Assembly: GCF_000003815.2 (NCBI RefSeq)
Contig: NW_023365703.1
Location: 357,166-390,587, forward strand
Reading direction: 5' to 3'
DNA length: 33,422 nucleotides
DNA from: Branchiostoma floridae
Taxonomy: Eukaryota > Chordata > Leptocardii > Amphioxiformes > Branchiostomatidae
How positions within the stretch are numbered: position 1 is the stretch's first letter; every line of letters starts with the position of its first letter. Below are positions 1 to 12,244 of this stretch, in pieces. The notes below the pieces were generated by a model. That model worked only from the letters and a program-made list of their open reading frames with translations. It made no database searches and was not told where the DNA came from. A program made the translations under genes and the position numbers.

Positions 1-1908
1 CCCCAGACGTTTTTTTCACTTTCTTGATAGAGGCCTTAAAATTTATGATATTTAGGGTTTTTGGTCATTTTTAGACAAAATATGTATATTTTGGGCCCCT
101 GTGCCCTGGTATTACAAGCTAATGACCTGAAATTTGGTACAGAGGTGCATTAGACATATGAGCACAGAAAACCATCAACACTTTCTTCATAGATCACTTC
201 AAAAATTAGTTATTTTAGGGTTTTTGGCCATTTTTGACTAAAAATGTCTATTTTTGGCTCCTATGCCCTTGTATTAAAACCAAATGACCTGAAATTTGGT
301 ACATAGGTGCGTTTGACATATGACCACAGAACCCCATCAATGCTTTATTCATTGTTAACTCCAAAAATGAGTTCTTTTAGGTTTTTTGGCCATTTTTGAC
401 TAAAAATGTATATTTATTGCTCCTATGCCCTTGTATAGAAACCAAATGACCTGAAATTTGGTACAGAGGTGCATTGAACATATGCTCACAGGACCCCATT
501 GACACTTTCTTCATAGATCACTTCAGAAATTAGTTATTTGGGGGTTTTCAGTCATTTTTGACTAAAAATGTATATTTTTGGCTTCTATGCCCTTGTATGT
601 AAACCAAATGACCTGAAATTTGGCACAAAGGTAAATTGGACATATGACAACAGGGCCCCAACAACACTTTCTTCATAGAGCACTTATGAAATGAGTTATT
701 TTGGGATTTTTAGCCATTTTTAACTAAAAAATGTATATTTTTGGCTCCTATGCCCTTATATTGAAACCAAATGACCTAAAATTCGGCATGAAGGTGTGTA
801 GGACAAGTGCCCACAGTACTTCCTTTTCCCTTTGAGCAAACATTACTTCAAGTTGTTGAATTTTGGGATTTTTTCAAGGATGAAGATGGATTGCAATATG
901 CTGTATTTGCTCCTAAGCAAATGTCGGCCTTTCTAGTTTTTTCTTTGTCTCTCCTCCTGTCAAATCTTCAAATGGGAATAACTTTTTTATTTTACGACCA
1001 AATGACCTGAAATTTGGCATGGGCATAGAGGTGGCAAATACCCCCAGACGTTTTTTTCACTTTCTTGATAGAGGCCTTAGAATTAATGATATTTAGGGTT
1101 TTTGGTCATTTTTAGACAAAATATGTATATTTTGGGCCCCTGTGCCCTGGTATTACAAGCTAATGACTTGAAATTTGGTACAGAGGTGCATTGGACATAT
1201 GAGTACAGAAAACCATCAACACTTTCTTCATAGATCACTTCAAAAATGAGTTATTTTAGGGTTTTTGGCCATTTTTGACTAAAAATGTATATTTTTGGCT
1301 CCTATGCCCTTGTATTAAAACCAAATGACCTGAAATTTGGTACATGGGTGCGTTTGACATATGACCACAGAACCCCATCAACGCTTCATTCATTGTTTAC
1401 TCCAAAAATGAGTTGTTTTAGGGTTTTTGGCCATTTTTGACTAAAAATGTATATTTTTTGCTCCTATGCCCTTGTATAGAAACCAAATGATCTGCAACTT
1501 GGTACAGAGGTGCATTGAACATATGCTCACAGGACCCCATCAACACTTTCTTCAAAGACCACTTCAAAAATTAGTTATTTTGGGGTTTTCAGTCATTTTT
1601 GACTAAAAAATGTATATTTTTGGCTTCTTAGCCCTTCTATGTAAACCAAATGACCTGAAATTTGATACAAAGGTAAATTGGACATATGACAACAGGACCC
1701 CATCAACACTTTCTTCATAGAGCACTTATAAAATGAGTTATTTTGGGATTTTTAGCCATCTTTAACTAAAAATGTATATTTTTGGCTCCTATGCCCTTAT
1801 ATTGAAACCAAATGACCTAAAATTCGGCATGAAGGTGTGTAGGAGAAGTGCCCACAGTACTTCAGTGGCCCTTTGAGCAAACAGTATTTCAATGTCGGCC
1901 TTTCTAGT

Positions 1909-1985
1909 TATATTGCAATCCATACTACAGTATGGGATTGTTATATTGCAATCCATACTACAGTATGGGATTGCAATATATTGCT
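1909..1985. repeat. Palindromic insert in satellite unit 2
   Basis: Two tandem ~32-base copies of a near-perfect palindrome (core CCATACTACAGTATGG flanked by ATTGCAAT and ATTGCAAT) sit in the long monomer. Units 1 and 4 lack them at the equivalent place (after TCGGCCTTTCTAGTT). 1943-1979 folds almost completely on itself. Confidence 0.8.
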
Positions 1986-3510
1986 TTTCCTTTGTTTCTT
2001 CTCCTGTCAAATCTTCAAATGGATTCAACTTTTTCATTTTTGGGCCAAATGAGCTGAAATTTGGCATAGAGGTAGGGATAGCAAATACCCCCAGACGTTT
2101 TTTTCACTTTCTCGATAGAGGCATTAGAATTTATGATATTTAGGGTTTTGGGTCATTTTTAGACAAAATATGTATATTTTGGGTCCCTGTGCCCTGGTAC
2201 TACAAGCTAATGACCTGAAATTTGGTACAGAGGTGCATTGGACATATGAGTACAGGAAACCACCAACACTTTCTTCTTAGATCACTTCAAAAATGAGTTA
2301 TTTTAGGATTTTGGGGCATTTTTGAGTAAAAATGTATATTTTTGGCTCCCATGCCCTTGTATTACAACCTAATGACCTGAAATTTGGCACAGGGGTGCAT
2401 TGGACATATGAGCACAGGAAACCATCAACACTTTATTCATAGATCCCTTAAAAAATTAGTTATTTTGGGGTTTTTGGCCAATTTTGACTAAAAATGTATA
2501 TTTTTGGCTCCTATGCCCTTGTATAGAATTTAAATGTCCTGAAATTTGGTACATAGGTGCATTGGGCATATGGGCACAGGAACCCATCATCGCTTTCTTC
2601 ACTGACCACTTCAAAAATGAGCTATTTTGGACTTTTTGGCCATTTTTTACTAAAAATGTTTATTTTTGGCTCCTATGCCCTTGTATAGAAACCTAATGAC
2701 CTGAAATTCGGCATGAAGGTGTGTCTAGCATGTGCCCACAGTACTTCATTTTCACTTTGGGGATAGATCACTTCAAAAATGAGTTAGTTTAGGGGTTTTG
2801 GCCACTTTTGACTAAAAATGTATATTTTTGGCTCCTATGCCCTTGTATTAAAACCAAATGACCTGAAATTTGGTACATGGGTGCGTTTGACATATGAACA
2901 CAGAACCCCATCAACGCTTCATTCATTGTTTACTCCAGAAATGAGTTACTTTAGGGTTTTGGGCCATTTTTGACTAAAAATATATATTTTTTGCTCCTAT
3001 GCCCTTGTATAGAAACCAAATGACCTGAAATTTTGTACAGAGGTGCATTGAACATATGCTCACAGGACCCCATCGACACTTTCTTCATAGATCACTTCAA
3101 AAATTAGTTATTTTGGGGTTTTCAGTCATTTTTGACTAAAAAATGTATATTTTTGGCTTCTTTGCCCTTGTATGTAAACCAAATGACCTGAAATTTGGTA
3201 CAAAGGTAAATTGGACATATGACCACAGAACCCCATCAACACATTCTTCATAGAGCACTTATAAAATGAGTTATTTGGGGATTTTTAGCCATTTTTAACT
3301 AAAAATGTATATTTTTGGCTCCTATGCCCTTATATTGAAACCAAATGACCTAAAATTCGGCATGAAGGTGTGTAGGACAAGTGCCCACAGTACTTCATTT
3401 TCCCTTTGAGCAAACATTATTTCAAATTGTTGAATTTTGGGATTTTCTCAAGGATGAAGATGGATTGCAATATGCTGTATTTGCTCCTAAGCAAATGTCG
3501 GCCTTTCTAG

Positions 3511-3590
3511 TTATATTGCAATCCATACTACAGTATGGGATTGTTATATTGCAATCCATACTACAGTATGGGATTGCAATATATTGCTTT
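3511..3590. repeat. Palindromic insert in satellite unit 3
   Basis: Same tandem palindrome as at 1909-1985, at the same place in the next higher-order unit. The two units differ outside it: this copy keeps ~70 bases that unit 2 has lost upstream. Confidence 0.8.
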
Positions 3591-5213
3591 TCCTTTGTTT
3601 CTTCTCCTGTCAAATCTTCAAATGGATTCAACTTTGCAGGGTGGTAGAAATAGCAAATACCCCCAGACGTTTTTTTCACTTTATTGATAGAGGCCTTAGA
3701 ATTTATGATATTTAGGGTTTTTGGTCATTTTTAGACAAAATATGTATATTTTGGGCCCCTGTGCCCTGGTATTACAAGCTAATGACCTGAAATTTGGTAC
3801 AGAGGTGCATTGGACATATGAGCACAGAAAACCATCAACACTTTCTTCATAGATCACTTCAAAAATGAGTTAGTTTAGGGGTTTTGGCCATTTTTGACTA
3901 AAAATGTATATTTTTGGCTCCTATGCCCTTGTATTAAAACCAAATGACCTGAAATTTGGTACATGGGTGCGTTTGACATATGAACACAGAACCCCATCAA
4001 CGCTTCATTCATTGTTTACTCCAGAAATGAGTTACTTTAGGGTTTTGGGCCATTTTTGACTAAAAATGTCTATTTTTGGCTCCTATACCCTTGTATAGAA
4101 ACCAAATGACCTGAAATTTGGTACATAGGAGCATTGGACATATGAGCACAGGGTCCCATCAACACTTTCTTCATAGATCACTTCAAAAATGAGTTATTTT
4201 GGGTTTTTCGACCAGTTTTTGACTAAAAATGTCTATTTTTTGCTCCTATACCCTTGTATAGAAACCAAATGGCCTGAAATTTGGTGCAGAGGTGCATTGA
4301 ACATATGCTCACATGACCCCATTGAAACTTTCTTCATAGATCACTTCAAAAATTAGTTATTTTGGGGTTTTCAGTCATTTTTGTCTAAAAATGTATATTT
4401 TTGGCTTCTATGCCCTTGTATTGAAACCAAATGACCTAAAATTCGGGATAAAGGTGTGTAGGACAACTGCCCACAGTACTTCATTTTCCCTTTGAGCAGA
4501 CATTACTTCAAATTGTTGAATTTGGGGATTTTTTCCAGGATGCAGATGGATTGCAATATGCTGTATTTGCTCCTAAGCAAATGTCGGCCTTTCTAGTTTT
4601 TCCTTTGGTTCTCCTGTCAAATTCTTCAAATGGATTCAACTTTTTCATTTTTTGGGCCAAATGAGCTGAAATTTGGCAAGGTGGTAGAAATAGCAAATAC
4701 CCCCAGGCGTTTTTTTCACTTTCTTGATAGAGGCCTTAGAATTTATGATATTTAGGGTTTTTGGTCATTTTTAGACCAATTATGTATATTTTGGGCCCCT
4801 GTGCCCTGGTATTACAAGCTAATGACCCGAAATTTGGCACAGAGGTGCATTGGACATATGAGCACAGAAAACCATCAACACTTTCTTCATAGATCATTTC
4901 AAAAATGAGTTATTTTAGGGTTTTTGGCCATTTTTGACTAGAAAGGTATATTTTTGGCTCCTATGCCCTTGTATAAAAACCAAATGACCTGAAATTTGGT
5001 ACATAGGTGCGTTTGACATATGACCACAGAACCCCATCAACGCTTTTTTCATTGTTCACTCCAAAAATGAGTTATTTTAGGGTTTTTGGCCATTTTTGAC
5101 TAAAAATGTATATTTTTGGCTCCTATACCCTTATATGAAAACTTAATGACCTGAAATTTGGTACATAGGTGCATTGGACATATGAGCACAGGGTCCAATC
5201 AACATTTTCTTTA

Positions 5214-5313
5214 NNNNNNNNNNNNNNNNNNNNNNNNNNNNNNNNNNNNNNNNNNNNNNNNNNNNNNNNNNNNNNNNNNNNNNNNNNNNNNNNNNNNNNN
5301 NNNNNNNNNNNNN
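5214..5313. other. Assembly gap (100 N)
   Basis: Exactly 100 N, a default-size scaffold gap at the satellite edge. The true distance is unknown. Confidence 0.99.
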
Positions 5314-8185
5314 TTTCAAATGTGGTAGTCTACGGGTATAGATTAAGCAATTCATAATATACTTTTACTTCACAGAAGCCATTACACAGACATGTTAATA
5401 TATAGGGGATTGGGCTGTCAAAGTATTTTGCCCAACACCATAATAACCAAATGCCTTTATTGTAAACATCGATCATTCGAAAAAAATGCCCTTGTTAGGG
5501 ATAGGCACCGCTATGTTGTTTAATACACAGACTGACGTATGTGTAGCTTTCTAGCCATGAACCGCTTTTAGAATAGGCAAAAGGGTGTAATGTCTAAATG
5601 CCTTTGTTTCTTTTATAATTATCACGAATGCACACCATTTCTGTCGAATCACTGGTTGACTTTACAAGCAATGATATATGAATATATGACAAGTTCTGGT
5701 GTTACGTCTGAAGAAGGATGACATTTGTCCTTTTGTAAAAGCTTGACGACGTGTTGCAATCATGTTTTACAAGGAGATGCAGATTTGTTTCCGAGAAATG
5801 TAGATACCCAGATGTAGGGCTTGGGAGATATGGCACTAATCTGTAATTAAGTGTGGCCAACCAATAACCTCCAGTACTGATCACTCAACATATATACATG
5901 AAGAAAAAAAAAGGTCAGATGAAATATATGTCAAAAGTCTTTACCTTACGTAACGTGTTGGTCTAATAACTATTCAGAAACCTCACGTTTCGTCTGATGG
6001 TGAAAAAGGGGCTCGCGCAAGTTCATTTAACCAAGTTTTTAATACTGCGTGTATACAACATATGTACACTTATTTTGTAAAATGTTAAAAAAATGTGCCT
6101 GAATAAAGTACACTTCTTTCAGACAAGCAGTTCGATTACTCAATTCCAAGTGACCAACAAACGGTCACAAAGTCATGCATTCTTTCTGGAGCACCAGAAA
6201 AATGGTGCATTCTAAGTCTTGAATAAATCATTCAACTGACACTAAGATCACAATCTGTCTACTCAGAACAAAATATCGCTGTTGTACCGTTGAGTTTTTG
6301 TCCTGACAAAACGAGACGTCCTCTGGTGAGTATAAAATTTAGCATTATTTCTTGAATACGTACGCCTTACTGAAACAATTCCTGTGATAAAATAGGCTAA
6401 AATAGAACAATAATCACTATACAGACGGCTTTTGTAATGCCTAATTATATTGCAACTTGTAACGATGGGCCAGTAAAGAATAATATAAAATATTGTAGTT
6501 CCCAAGGACATTCCCGCGATGATGTTTGTAGACATTGTTTTGTAATTAAATGACATAAATAATTGTATACTAAAGAAATATTTTGGGCACAATTTTTACA
6601 AGCAACATGAATCTCTCCAGTTTTGTAACTAGCCATGATTTGGAGTGGGTAACTTCTCATGGTTTCTAAATAATAGCACAATCATTATACAATTATTTAT
6701 TATATTTATACCATTTTGTAAAAGGGTCAGTGGGCTTTGAAGGTAGCAATCTACTCATCCATGCAAAAAGTAGTTTGGTGTCATGCATCAATTGCTTACC
6801 ACAAAGACCCATTAGCACCCAGCCGTGGAATCTACAGTGGCAGATGACATTGGTTAAATAATAGGGGTTAGAGTGGTTGGGGCAATAACCCAATTCTACC
6901 ATTTCAAAAACGTTTACAAATATTTGTAAAGATTTCTAAATGTGAAAGAATCATGTTTTACGATCCGGGGGTATAAGTCTGTATTTCTAAAGGAAACTGT
7001 GTTTACATTCGAAATCTTTATAAACTATGTTACCATGAAATATACGTTGCAATACACATGGCTACTTTGTTTTTAATCCAGATTAATCTATTTTGCTGCA
7101 TATGAAAACGGATAATAACACATTATCTCACTCTGAGACAAAGATCATATTTACTTAAAGTAGAAAAGCTTATTAAAAATATTGACAACTATTATTGAAG
7201 TTTGGGTCTAATTAAGAGCTTTCTTTAAATTTGAATTTGTTTTCAAACAGCGTAAGATATGAGAATGTTTAACGGGAAAGTTATATTTAAACATCAGTAA
7301 GTGCAAACATTGTCAAACAAATAATAGCACAAATCTAGAACAACAAAAACCGTATCCATATTCACATTTATTTTTTAAAAGAAACATTAAGATTGATTTT
7401 ACGAAGGGGGGTTGGTGGTGGTCAAAAGAGCCCCATCCGACCCAAGGTATCCCATAAAAGCCAGGACTAGATAGGGTTAAAACCTATCAAACCGTGCACG
7501 TGCAGTCTTAACTGGAAAAAAAAAGGCACCGAGAAAAAAAGGTCACCTGTGCGCTTGTAAAAAAAAAAGAAAACTGTGTTTATGGCAACGGCCTTCTTTT
7601 CTTATTCATTATTCCTTGCAGTTCCGCATAAATGATGTGCAGCATATTTTTGCGACGCCTCAGTGGCAGTATTACGATTGCTCTAAAAAATTGCACTAAT
7701 GTCTGGAGAATTGGTTTTGAGGTCACCTTCGGCTTTTGATCTTTGGTTAAAACAAATAAGGCATTTGTTGCTTTATAGCTAAAAAAAATATTGTACCATG
7801 CTTCTTGCAGCACAGAAAAACAACCTTGCTCAATGTTGTGAATACGTTTTTTCTGTTTCTTGGAAAATGAAAATAATATGTTGACATAACAGCTTGTAAT
7901 ATTTTGTTTCTGACGAGAAAGAACTAGGAACACTATTAAAATCTTGTTGCAAGTATTGCAAATATTTTCTTGGTTCACAGACCTACGAACACAATTGGAA
8001 TATTACGAAATCTGATTTGAACTAAAACGCATTTTTGAGACATTCGTACAAAGCATGGAAATAGCTAGATGCTTATGACCCACGATTGTCCGCCATCATT
8101 CTAAAACATTTTTTGTACTGCACAAGGAAAAAAAATACCCAGCTCGTCTTGGGAGGGAAAATATATAATTATACTAATCAAACCC
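5314..8185. other. Non-coding, AT-rich, no gene seen
   Basis: No reading frame here has recognisable protein character; the longest (minus strand, 7580-7978) is low in complexity and matches no family I know. There are A-rich stretches around 7516-7575. A segment at 5970-6560 is repeated in diverged form further right. Confidence 0.6.
5970..6340 (+). repeat. Diverged segmental repeat, copy 1
   Basis: Aligns in order with 8480-8820. Shared blocks include CGxGCAAGTTCAT, AGTAAAGTAC-type and AGACAAGC blocks, AAATATCGC, and a terminal CTCTGGTGAGT that reads as a strong splice donor. A non-coding first exon (ending CTCTG before GTGAGT, near 6326) is possible but not shown. Confidence 0.5.
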
Positions 8186-8312
8186 GTGGCGTCGGGCGTT
8201 GCGTAACTGGTAGAGCGTTCGGCTCGAAATCTATGGGTCCTGAGTTCGATTCCCACCGTGCCCCCGACGTTGTGCCCTTGGGGAAGGCACTTTACACGAC
8301 TTTCCTTCTATC
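8186..8312 (+). mobile_element. tRNA-derived SINE, truncated
   Basis: A tRNA-like head with B box AGTTCGATTCC (one mismatch to the Pol III consensus) and an A-box-like region around GCGTAACTGGTAGAGCG is followed by GGGGAAGGCACTTTACACG. That same body is found after the tRNA head of the two longer SINEs at 19679 and 32658. The body breaks off after about 50 bases. Confidence 0.75.
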
Positions 8313-8479
8313 TGTACCGTGTATGTGGCATTGTTAATATAAGTTACAAAACTTGAGTGCAGTGCCACATCGTCCTCGTCTGTCCAAAAGCAAAACCTTG
8401 ATGAGTCTCGAGTATGGCTGCATTTTACTTTATGTAAGAGAGACATTACCTCACGTAAAACGGTGGTCTCATGTCTATT

Positions 8480-8820
8480 CAGGAACGTTTTATTTGTCTG
8501 ATGTTGACGACAAACGTGCTCGGGCAAGTTCATGTTACAATAAAGAAAGGAATGCCAAGAACATAGATTCGATTTTACGGTAAAAAAATAATTGTGTCGT
8601 AGTAAAGTACATATTTATTTAGACAAGCTCTTTATTCACTATACTTAAAACGTACCAACAACAAGCATGTAAATACATTTATATTTGATATTAGAGAAAT
8701 GGTTCGTCCTGTGTTTTGAATAGTACCTCACAGTAAACACAATAAACCAAATATCGCAGCAGTTGAGGTTAAAGTGAGAAGGACTGTGAGTCACTACAAC
8801 AGAAATTCTCTGGTGAGTGT
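8480..8820 (+). repeat. Diverged segmental repeat, copy 2
   Basis: Counterpart of 5970-6340, ending in TTCTCTGGTGAGTGTG. The donor-like GTGAGT is conserved while surrounding bases have diverged strongly. This fits either a tandemly duplicated 5' non-coding exon or an old repeat. Confidence 0.5.
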
Positions 8821-10396
8821 GTGTTTACCCGTTTTGTTTATTGAATTCGCAAGACAGAAACCAAAATATAAACGAGCAGTAATGAAGCGAGAAAAGCTAA
8901 AAAAAATACATTGTTAGGGTCGATTTTTGTCACAACAACAGGTAACCACGGCTAAACGAAAAATGAAAAACTTTCTAATTTTTTTTCTAGTTTTAATTAA
9001 GAACAGTTCGTTTTGCCATGGCAATGGGTTATTTAAGACATATATTGCCATTTTTTTTTATTTCTGTTTAAATAGTCAGGTTTCAAAGTTTTTAAAGGTG
9101 ACCAAGCATAGTGTGGCAAAACAAAACATAGAATGGTTTCCTGACAATTTGTGTTGTGGTAGGGCCTTCGAAAAATTTACCGATTAAGAAGTTGCTGTCG
9201 GTTGTTGTTGGTTGTCGGAATTTTACCTAGTAAAGCCCATAGTCTTGTCTAAAAGATAACAATACCCGGCTAGCTGCGTATAACTTTCAGTTTTAATTTG
9301 TAACAAATGTCCAGATCATCTGTGTACAAGATCATCTGCGTTAAACAAGCATGATGCTTTCTTATCATATAATGTTGGAAGGCTAAAAAAATTAGCCTTG
9401 TCGGTTAGATTACTTTTATATGAAATAGATGATGTACGTAGAACTAATATTACAGCCTTGTAAAACCCCACAGTTACTGAAAAACTTTTCGGCACGACCA
9501 TGGTTTGTTGTTTTGGATTAAATCTCTTTTACAGTGAGTAAATTTGCCCCTGATCCCAAGTTTCTTCAATTTCATTTCAATTTAATCACAGTCAACCGAC
9601 ACTATCAACAAACTTCGTCTACCTACACCCAATAGTAGTCGTGCTGTTAAGTTTTGAGTCTTGCAAAAGAAAATATCTAATTACTTTAAATTAGGGTTTT
9701 CTCCAACTTTAAATTTCTTTTCGCCCCATTCTTCGGGAGCCCATGTTGTTGTTTTTTGTAATTCTATGCATACAGTCATCAATTGCAATATTATAAAATT
9801 CAGAAACAATTTTGAACTCCTGAATATAACCATTTTTTTGCTAAAATCTGTTCTATTTTTATGTTAATCATCAAATATACAATTATATTTCCAAGATAAT
9901 CATTTTGCATCTTGTAACGATCAGTCAGTTTTAGAATAATGTTTACTCTAATAATTACACTAAACGTATACCAAAATACCGTCACATAATAAAAAAAATT
10001 GTGAAGCAGACTAACACGTTTATATACGTCAACGGCTGTTTATGGTAGCTGAAAACATAGGAGTACAGATTTCGTAGTGCGTTCATGCAGCTAAGACTAA
10101 TTTTAAAGGCAAAGAGTACAGCCGCTCCTGAGACGTCTTGCCGTGAAGAAAAATGTCTTGAAGATGTTTAATAAGTTTCTTTTTCCGACCGAGATAATTG
10201 GTCAGTGTATCATATTTGGATCGCATAAACAGAAAGTGGCCTTAAAACAATTAATGCTTGCGTATTCAATATGCACCGAAAGTATATTGTTGAGTTTCTG
10301 CATATGTTTTTATTATTAACAATAGTATATACGATTCTATGGTGGTAAGGATAAACATTTCTTGTTTTACGTTTGTGAAGATTAGACATCCAGGAA
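8821..10396. other. Non-coding, AT-rich, includes a possible third repeat copy
   Basis: No gene seen. 9595-9985 resembles 6234-6560 in order: an ACACTA block, GTTTTGAGTCTTGCAAAA against GTTGAGTTTTTGTCCTGACAAAA, and TTGTAACGAT followed ~20 bases later by AGAATAAT. This suggests a third, weaker copy of the segment. Confidence 0.45.
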
Positions 10397-10818
10397 TATA
10401 CTAAATAGATGATGGTTCAATCTCTTCTTCTGGATAATGTCAAAATTTATTCAGACGTTTCGAATGACATCCGTCATTCTTCATCAGTGAAATAAAAATA
10501 GACACTTATTATTATTATATTCATTGTTAGCCTTTCTTATTTTGCTAGAATGTATCACAGAACCTTTGTCAGTTACTTTCTTGTTTATTTAGAACACTGT
10601 TTAGAACACCTCTGCAGTTACCTACCTTGTTTGCTTTAGAACACCTTAGCCGTTACATTTTTTGTTTATTTAGAACATAAGAAGTATTCCTTATTCCGCA
10701 GAGTTGTAAGCTTTTATTTTTATTTCACTGATGAAGAATGAAGGATGTCATTCGAAACGTGTGAATAAATTTTGACATTATCCAGAAGAAGAGATTGAAC
10801 CATTATCTATTTATTATA
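10397..10818. mobile_element. Foldback/MITE-like element with ~100-bp inverted repeats
   Basis: About 100 bases at 10400-10502 are the reverse complement of 10713-10815 with only a few mismatches. The arms contain TTCAATCTCTTCTTCTGG, CAAAATTTATTCAGACGTTTC and CTTCATCAGTGAAATAAAAA. The ~210-base middle is AT-rich, repeats a TTAGAACACC phrase three times and has no coding frame. A non-autonomous DNA transposon is the likeliest reading. I see no clear target-site duplication. Confidence 0.82.
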
Positions 10819-11093
10819 GTTTATCATAGTTTTAATTTGATTTGATTTATTCGGCTGTATAGTGAGAAATACAGCCAGGGTTGCCTAACTAGCTAGAGCC
10901 TTTTATCAAGGGCTAACACTGGTAACAATACTATATACAATGACAACACTACGTTTACCAATACATGTGGTTTGTTTTACCAACATGGTTATACGTTCAA
11001 CGGATACAGAGGCGACCTGTGCTTACAAGCTTGACAAGCAGTCTTACGATCTGTGATATCCGTCTTTGATACAGGTTTTATTACAAGGTTATC

Positions 11094-11102
11094 TATATAA
11101 GG
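11094..11102 (+). promoter_or_regulatory. TATA-like box upstream of the lectin receptor gene
   Basis: TATATAAGG lies ~300 bases upstream of the first good ATG (11401) of the gene. If used, transcription would start near 11125-11130, leaving a ~270-base 5' UTR with several short upstream ATGs. A splice-acceptor-like ACATCCAG at 11380-11387 would alternatively allow a first exon further upstream. Confidence 0.35.
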
Positions 11103-11400
11103 CTAGTTTGAGCGATTACCACGTATGAACGCTATAGTGTATGCGTTTTACAGAACAGTTCAGAACAGGGTGTTTGTTGCCAGCAGAAGTAATGTCTGTA
11201 ATACAACTACTATTACGAGAGTGTAATATATTTTGACTGACTACTACATGTGAACGCTGTCATATATACATATTACTGAAATGCAGTTCGTTCTGGTAGG
11301 CCATTGACATGAAGAGTGTTTGTTGTCCTTTTTGTAACTACATGGTAAGGATAAATATTTCTTGTTATGTCTACATGTACATCCAGGGTGGGACATGATC

Positions 11401-12244
11401 ATGGCTGAAGACATCATCACCACTGATACTGCACCAACAGTCCACACAGACGGTGGTTTTACGCACATACGTTCAGATGCCGAAATAAAGGAAGATTGGC
11501 CTTATGCTGTTTCAATCGTGTTCCCGAACCCGACGTACGAAGCAGGATGCAGTCCTAAAAATGATGCTGACAGCTCGGTTCCTGTTCAAAATAAAACCAC
11601 CAATTCTGATCCCAATTATGTTCAAAATACAGATGAAAGACTGACTAACCCCAGGTACTTGGCCAACGACGTATCAATTGGGTATGAGGAAAATGATGAT
11701 GAAAATCATATGTTTGATACAACTGACACGAAAGGTGATACTAAAATTGCCTCAGTTGATGTTGAGGTTCATCCAAGTACTGACGAAAGCATTTATCACA
11801 ATGACATTGTGTCTTCGAAATCTGACAGAAATCCATCCTCCAAACAGAATTCAGGATACACAACAGGCATACGTAGGTCCAATTCCTGCAACAGCATATA
11901 CGAAAAAGCACGTGCAACTAAAACAACGAACACCGACGATAATGGCAAAAATGTAACACCCAAAGACGACATTTACACTGAGATTCCTGAACAAGTCGAT
12001 CAAGAAGATGATGCCAATCAAGACCCTACTTTGCCTTATGCCGTCTCATATGAATTCGCAAATCCATCGTACATGTCAGACAGCAAGTTAACTGAACACG
12101 ATGCTGACAAGGTGGTTCCTGAAAATGATACCAATGACATGCCCCAAAACAGACAAGTCCCTAGTACAGATCCGAACTCCATACGAGACGCCCTGAACAG
12201 GAATCCGATGTACGTGCCACACGTACCGCAACAAGGACGTTGCC
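11401..12244 (+). CDS. Lectin receptor exon 1: cytoplasmic tail with duplicated NPxY module
   Basis: Encodes residues 1-281 of a predicted 737-residue type II membrane protein. The ATG at 11401 has A at -3 and G at +4; an in-frame ATG two codons upstream (11395) is the alternative. There is no signal peptide and the composition is acidic and hydrophilic, which fits a cytosolic tail. Four NPxY motifs have their tyrosines at 46, 86, 224 and 271. The pattern PYAVSxxFxNPxY occurs at 34-46 and 212-224, each followed by DAD, VP, DPN and a second NPxY, so the tail is an internal duplication separated by ~125 less ordered residues. NPxY motifs are known to bind clathrin adaptors and PTB domains. Further tyrosines are in SIYHN, SIYEK and DIYTEI. 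The exon ends CC/GTAAGT in phase 1. I recognise the general style from amphioxus lectin-like proteins but give no symbol. Confidence 0.85.

Larger units (their letters stand above)
1..5213. repeat. Satellite: ~162-bp monomers in ~1.04-kb higher-order units
   Basis: The motif TGACCTGAAATTTGGTAC recurs every 161-163 bases; its T falls at 123, 285, 447, 609, 772, then 1003, 1164, 1326 and so on. A distinctive longer monomer (231-275 bases) followed by the block CCCCAGACGTTTTTTT marks the start of each higher-order unit at 1, 1042, 2089, 3661 and 4701. Unit lengths are therefore 1041, 1047, 1572 and 1040. The 1572-base unit holds three extra monomers, as expected from unequal crossover. Short reading frames inside are products of the repeat, on both strands, and are not genes. 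The array enters the N gap at 5214 and does not reappear after it. Confidence 0.93.

Noticed and set aside
807-4696. Several 60-90 residue open frames on both strands in the satellite
   Set aside because: They recur with each repeat unit, differ in frame breaks and have no protein family character.
7580-7978. 132-residue minus-strand open frame
   Set aside because: No recognisable domain; its AT-rich composition matches the surrounding non-coding DNA. No splice context supports it.
8186-8260. A functional tRNA gene
   Set aside because: The A box is degenerate, the acceptor and anticodon stems do not close well, and a SINE body follows directly.
11343-11387. A tiny 5' UTR intron (ATG/GTAAGG ... 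CCAG)
   Set aside because: At about 44 bases it is shorter than usual introns. The donor phrase also occurs at 10344, so it may be a repeat; the acceptor half may still serve an upstream exon.
11362-11394. Start of exon 1 at 11362
   Set aside because: The first codon there is TTG. The eukaryotic start is ATG at 11395 or, with better context, 11401.
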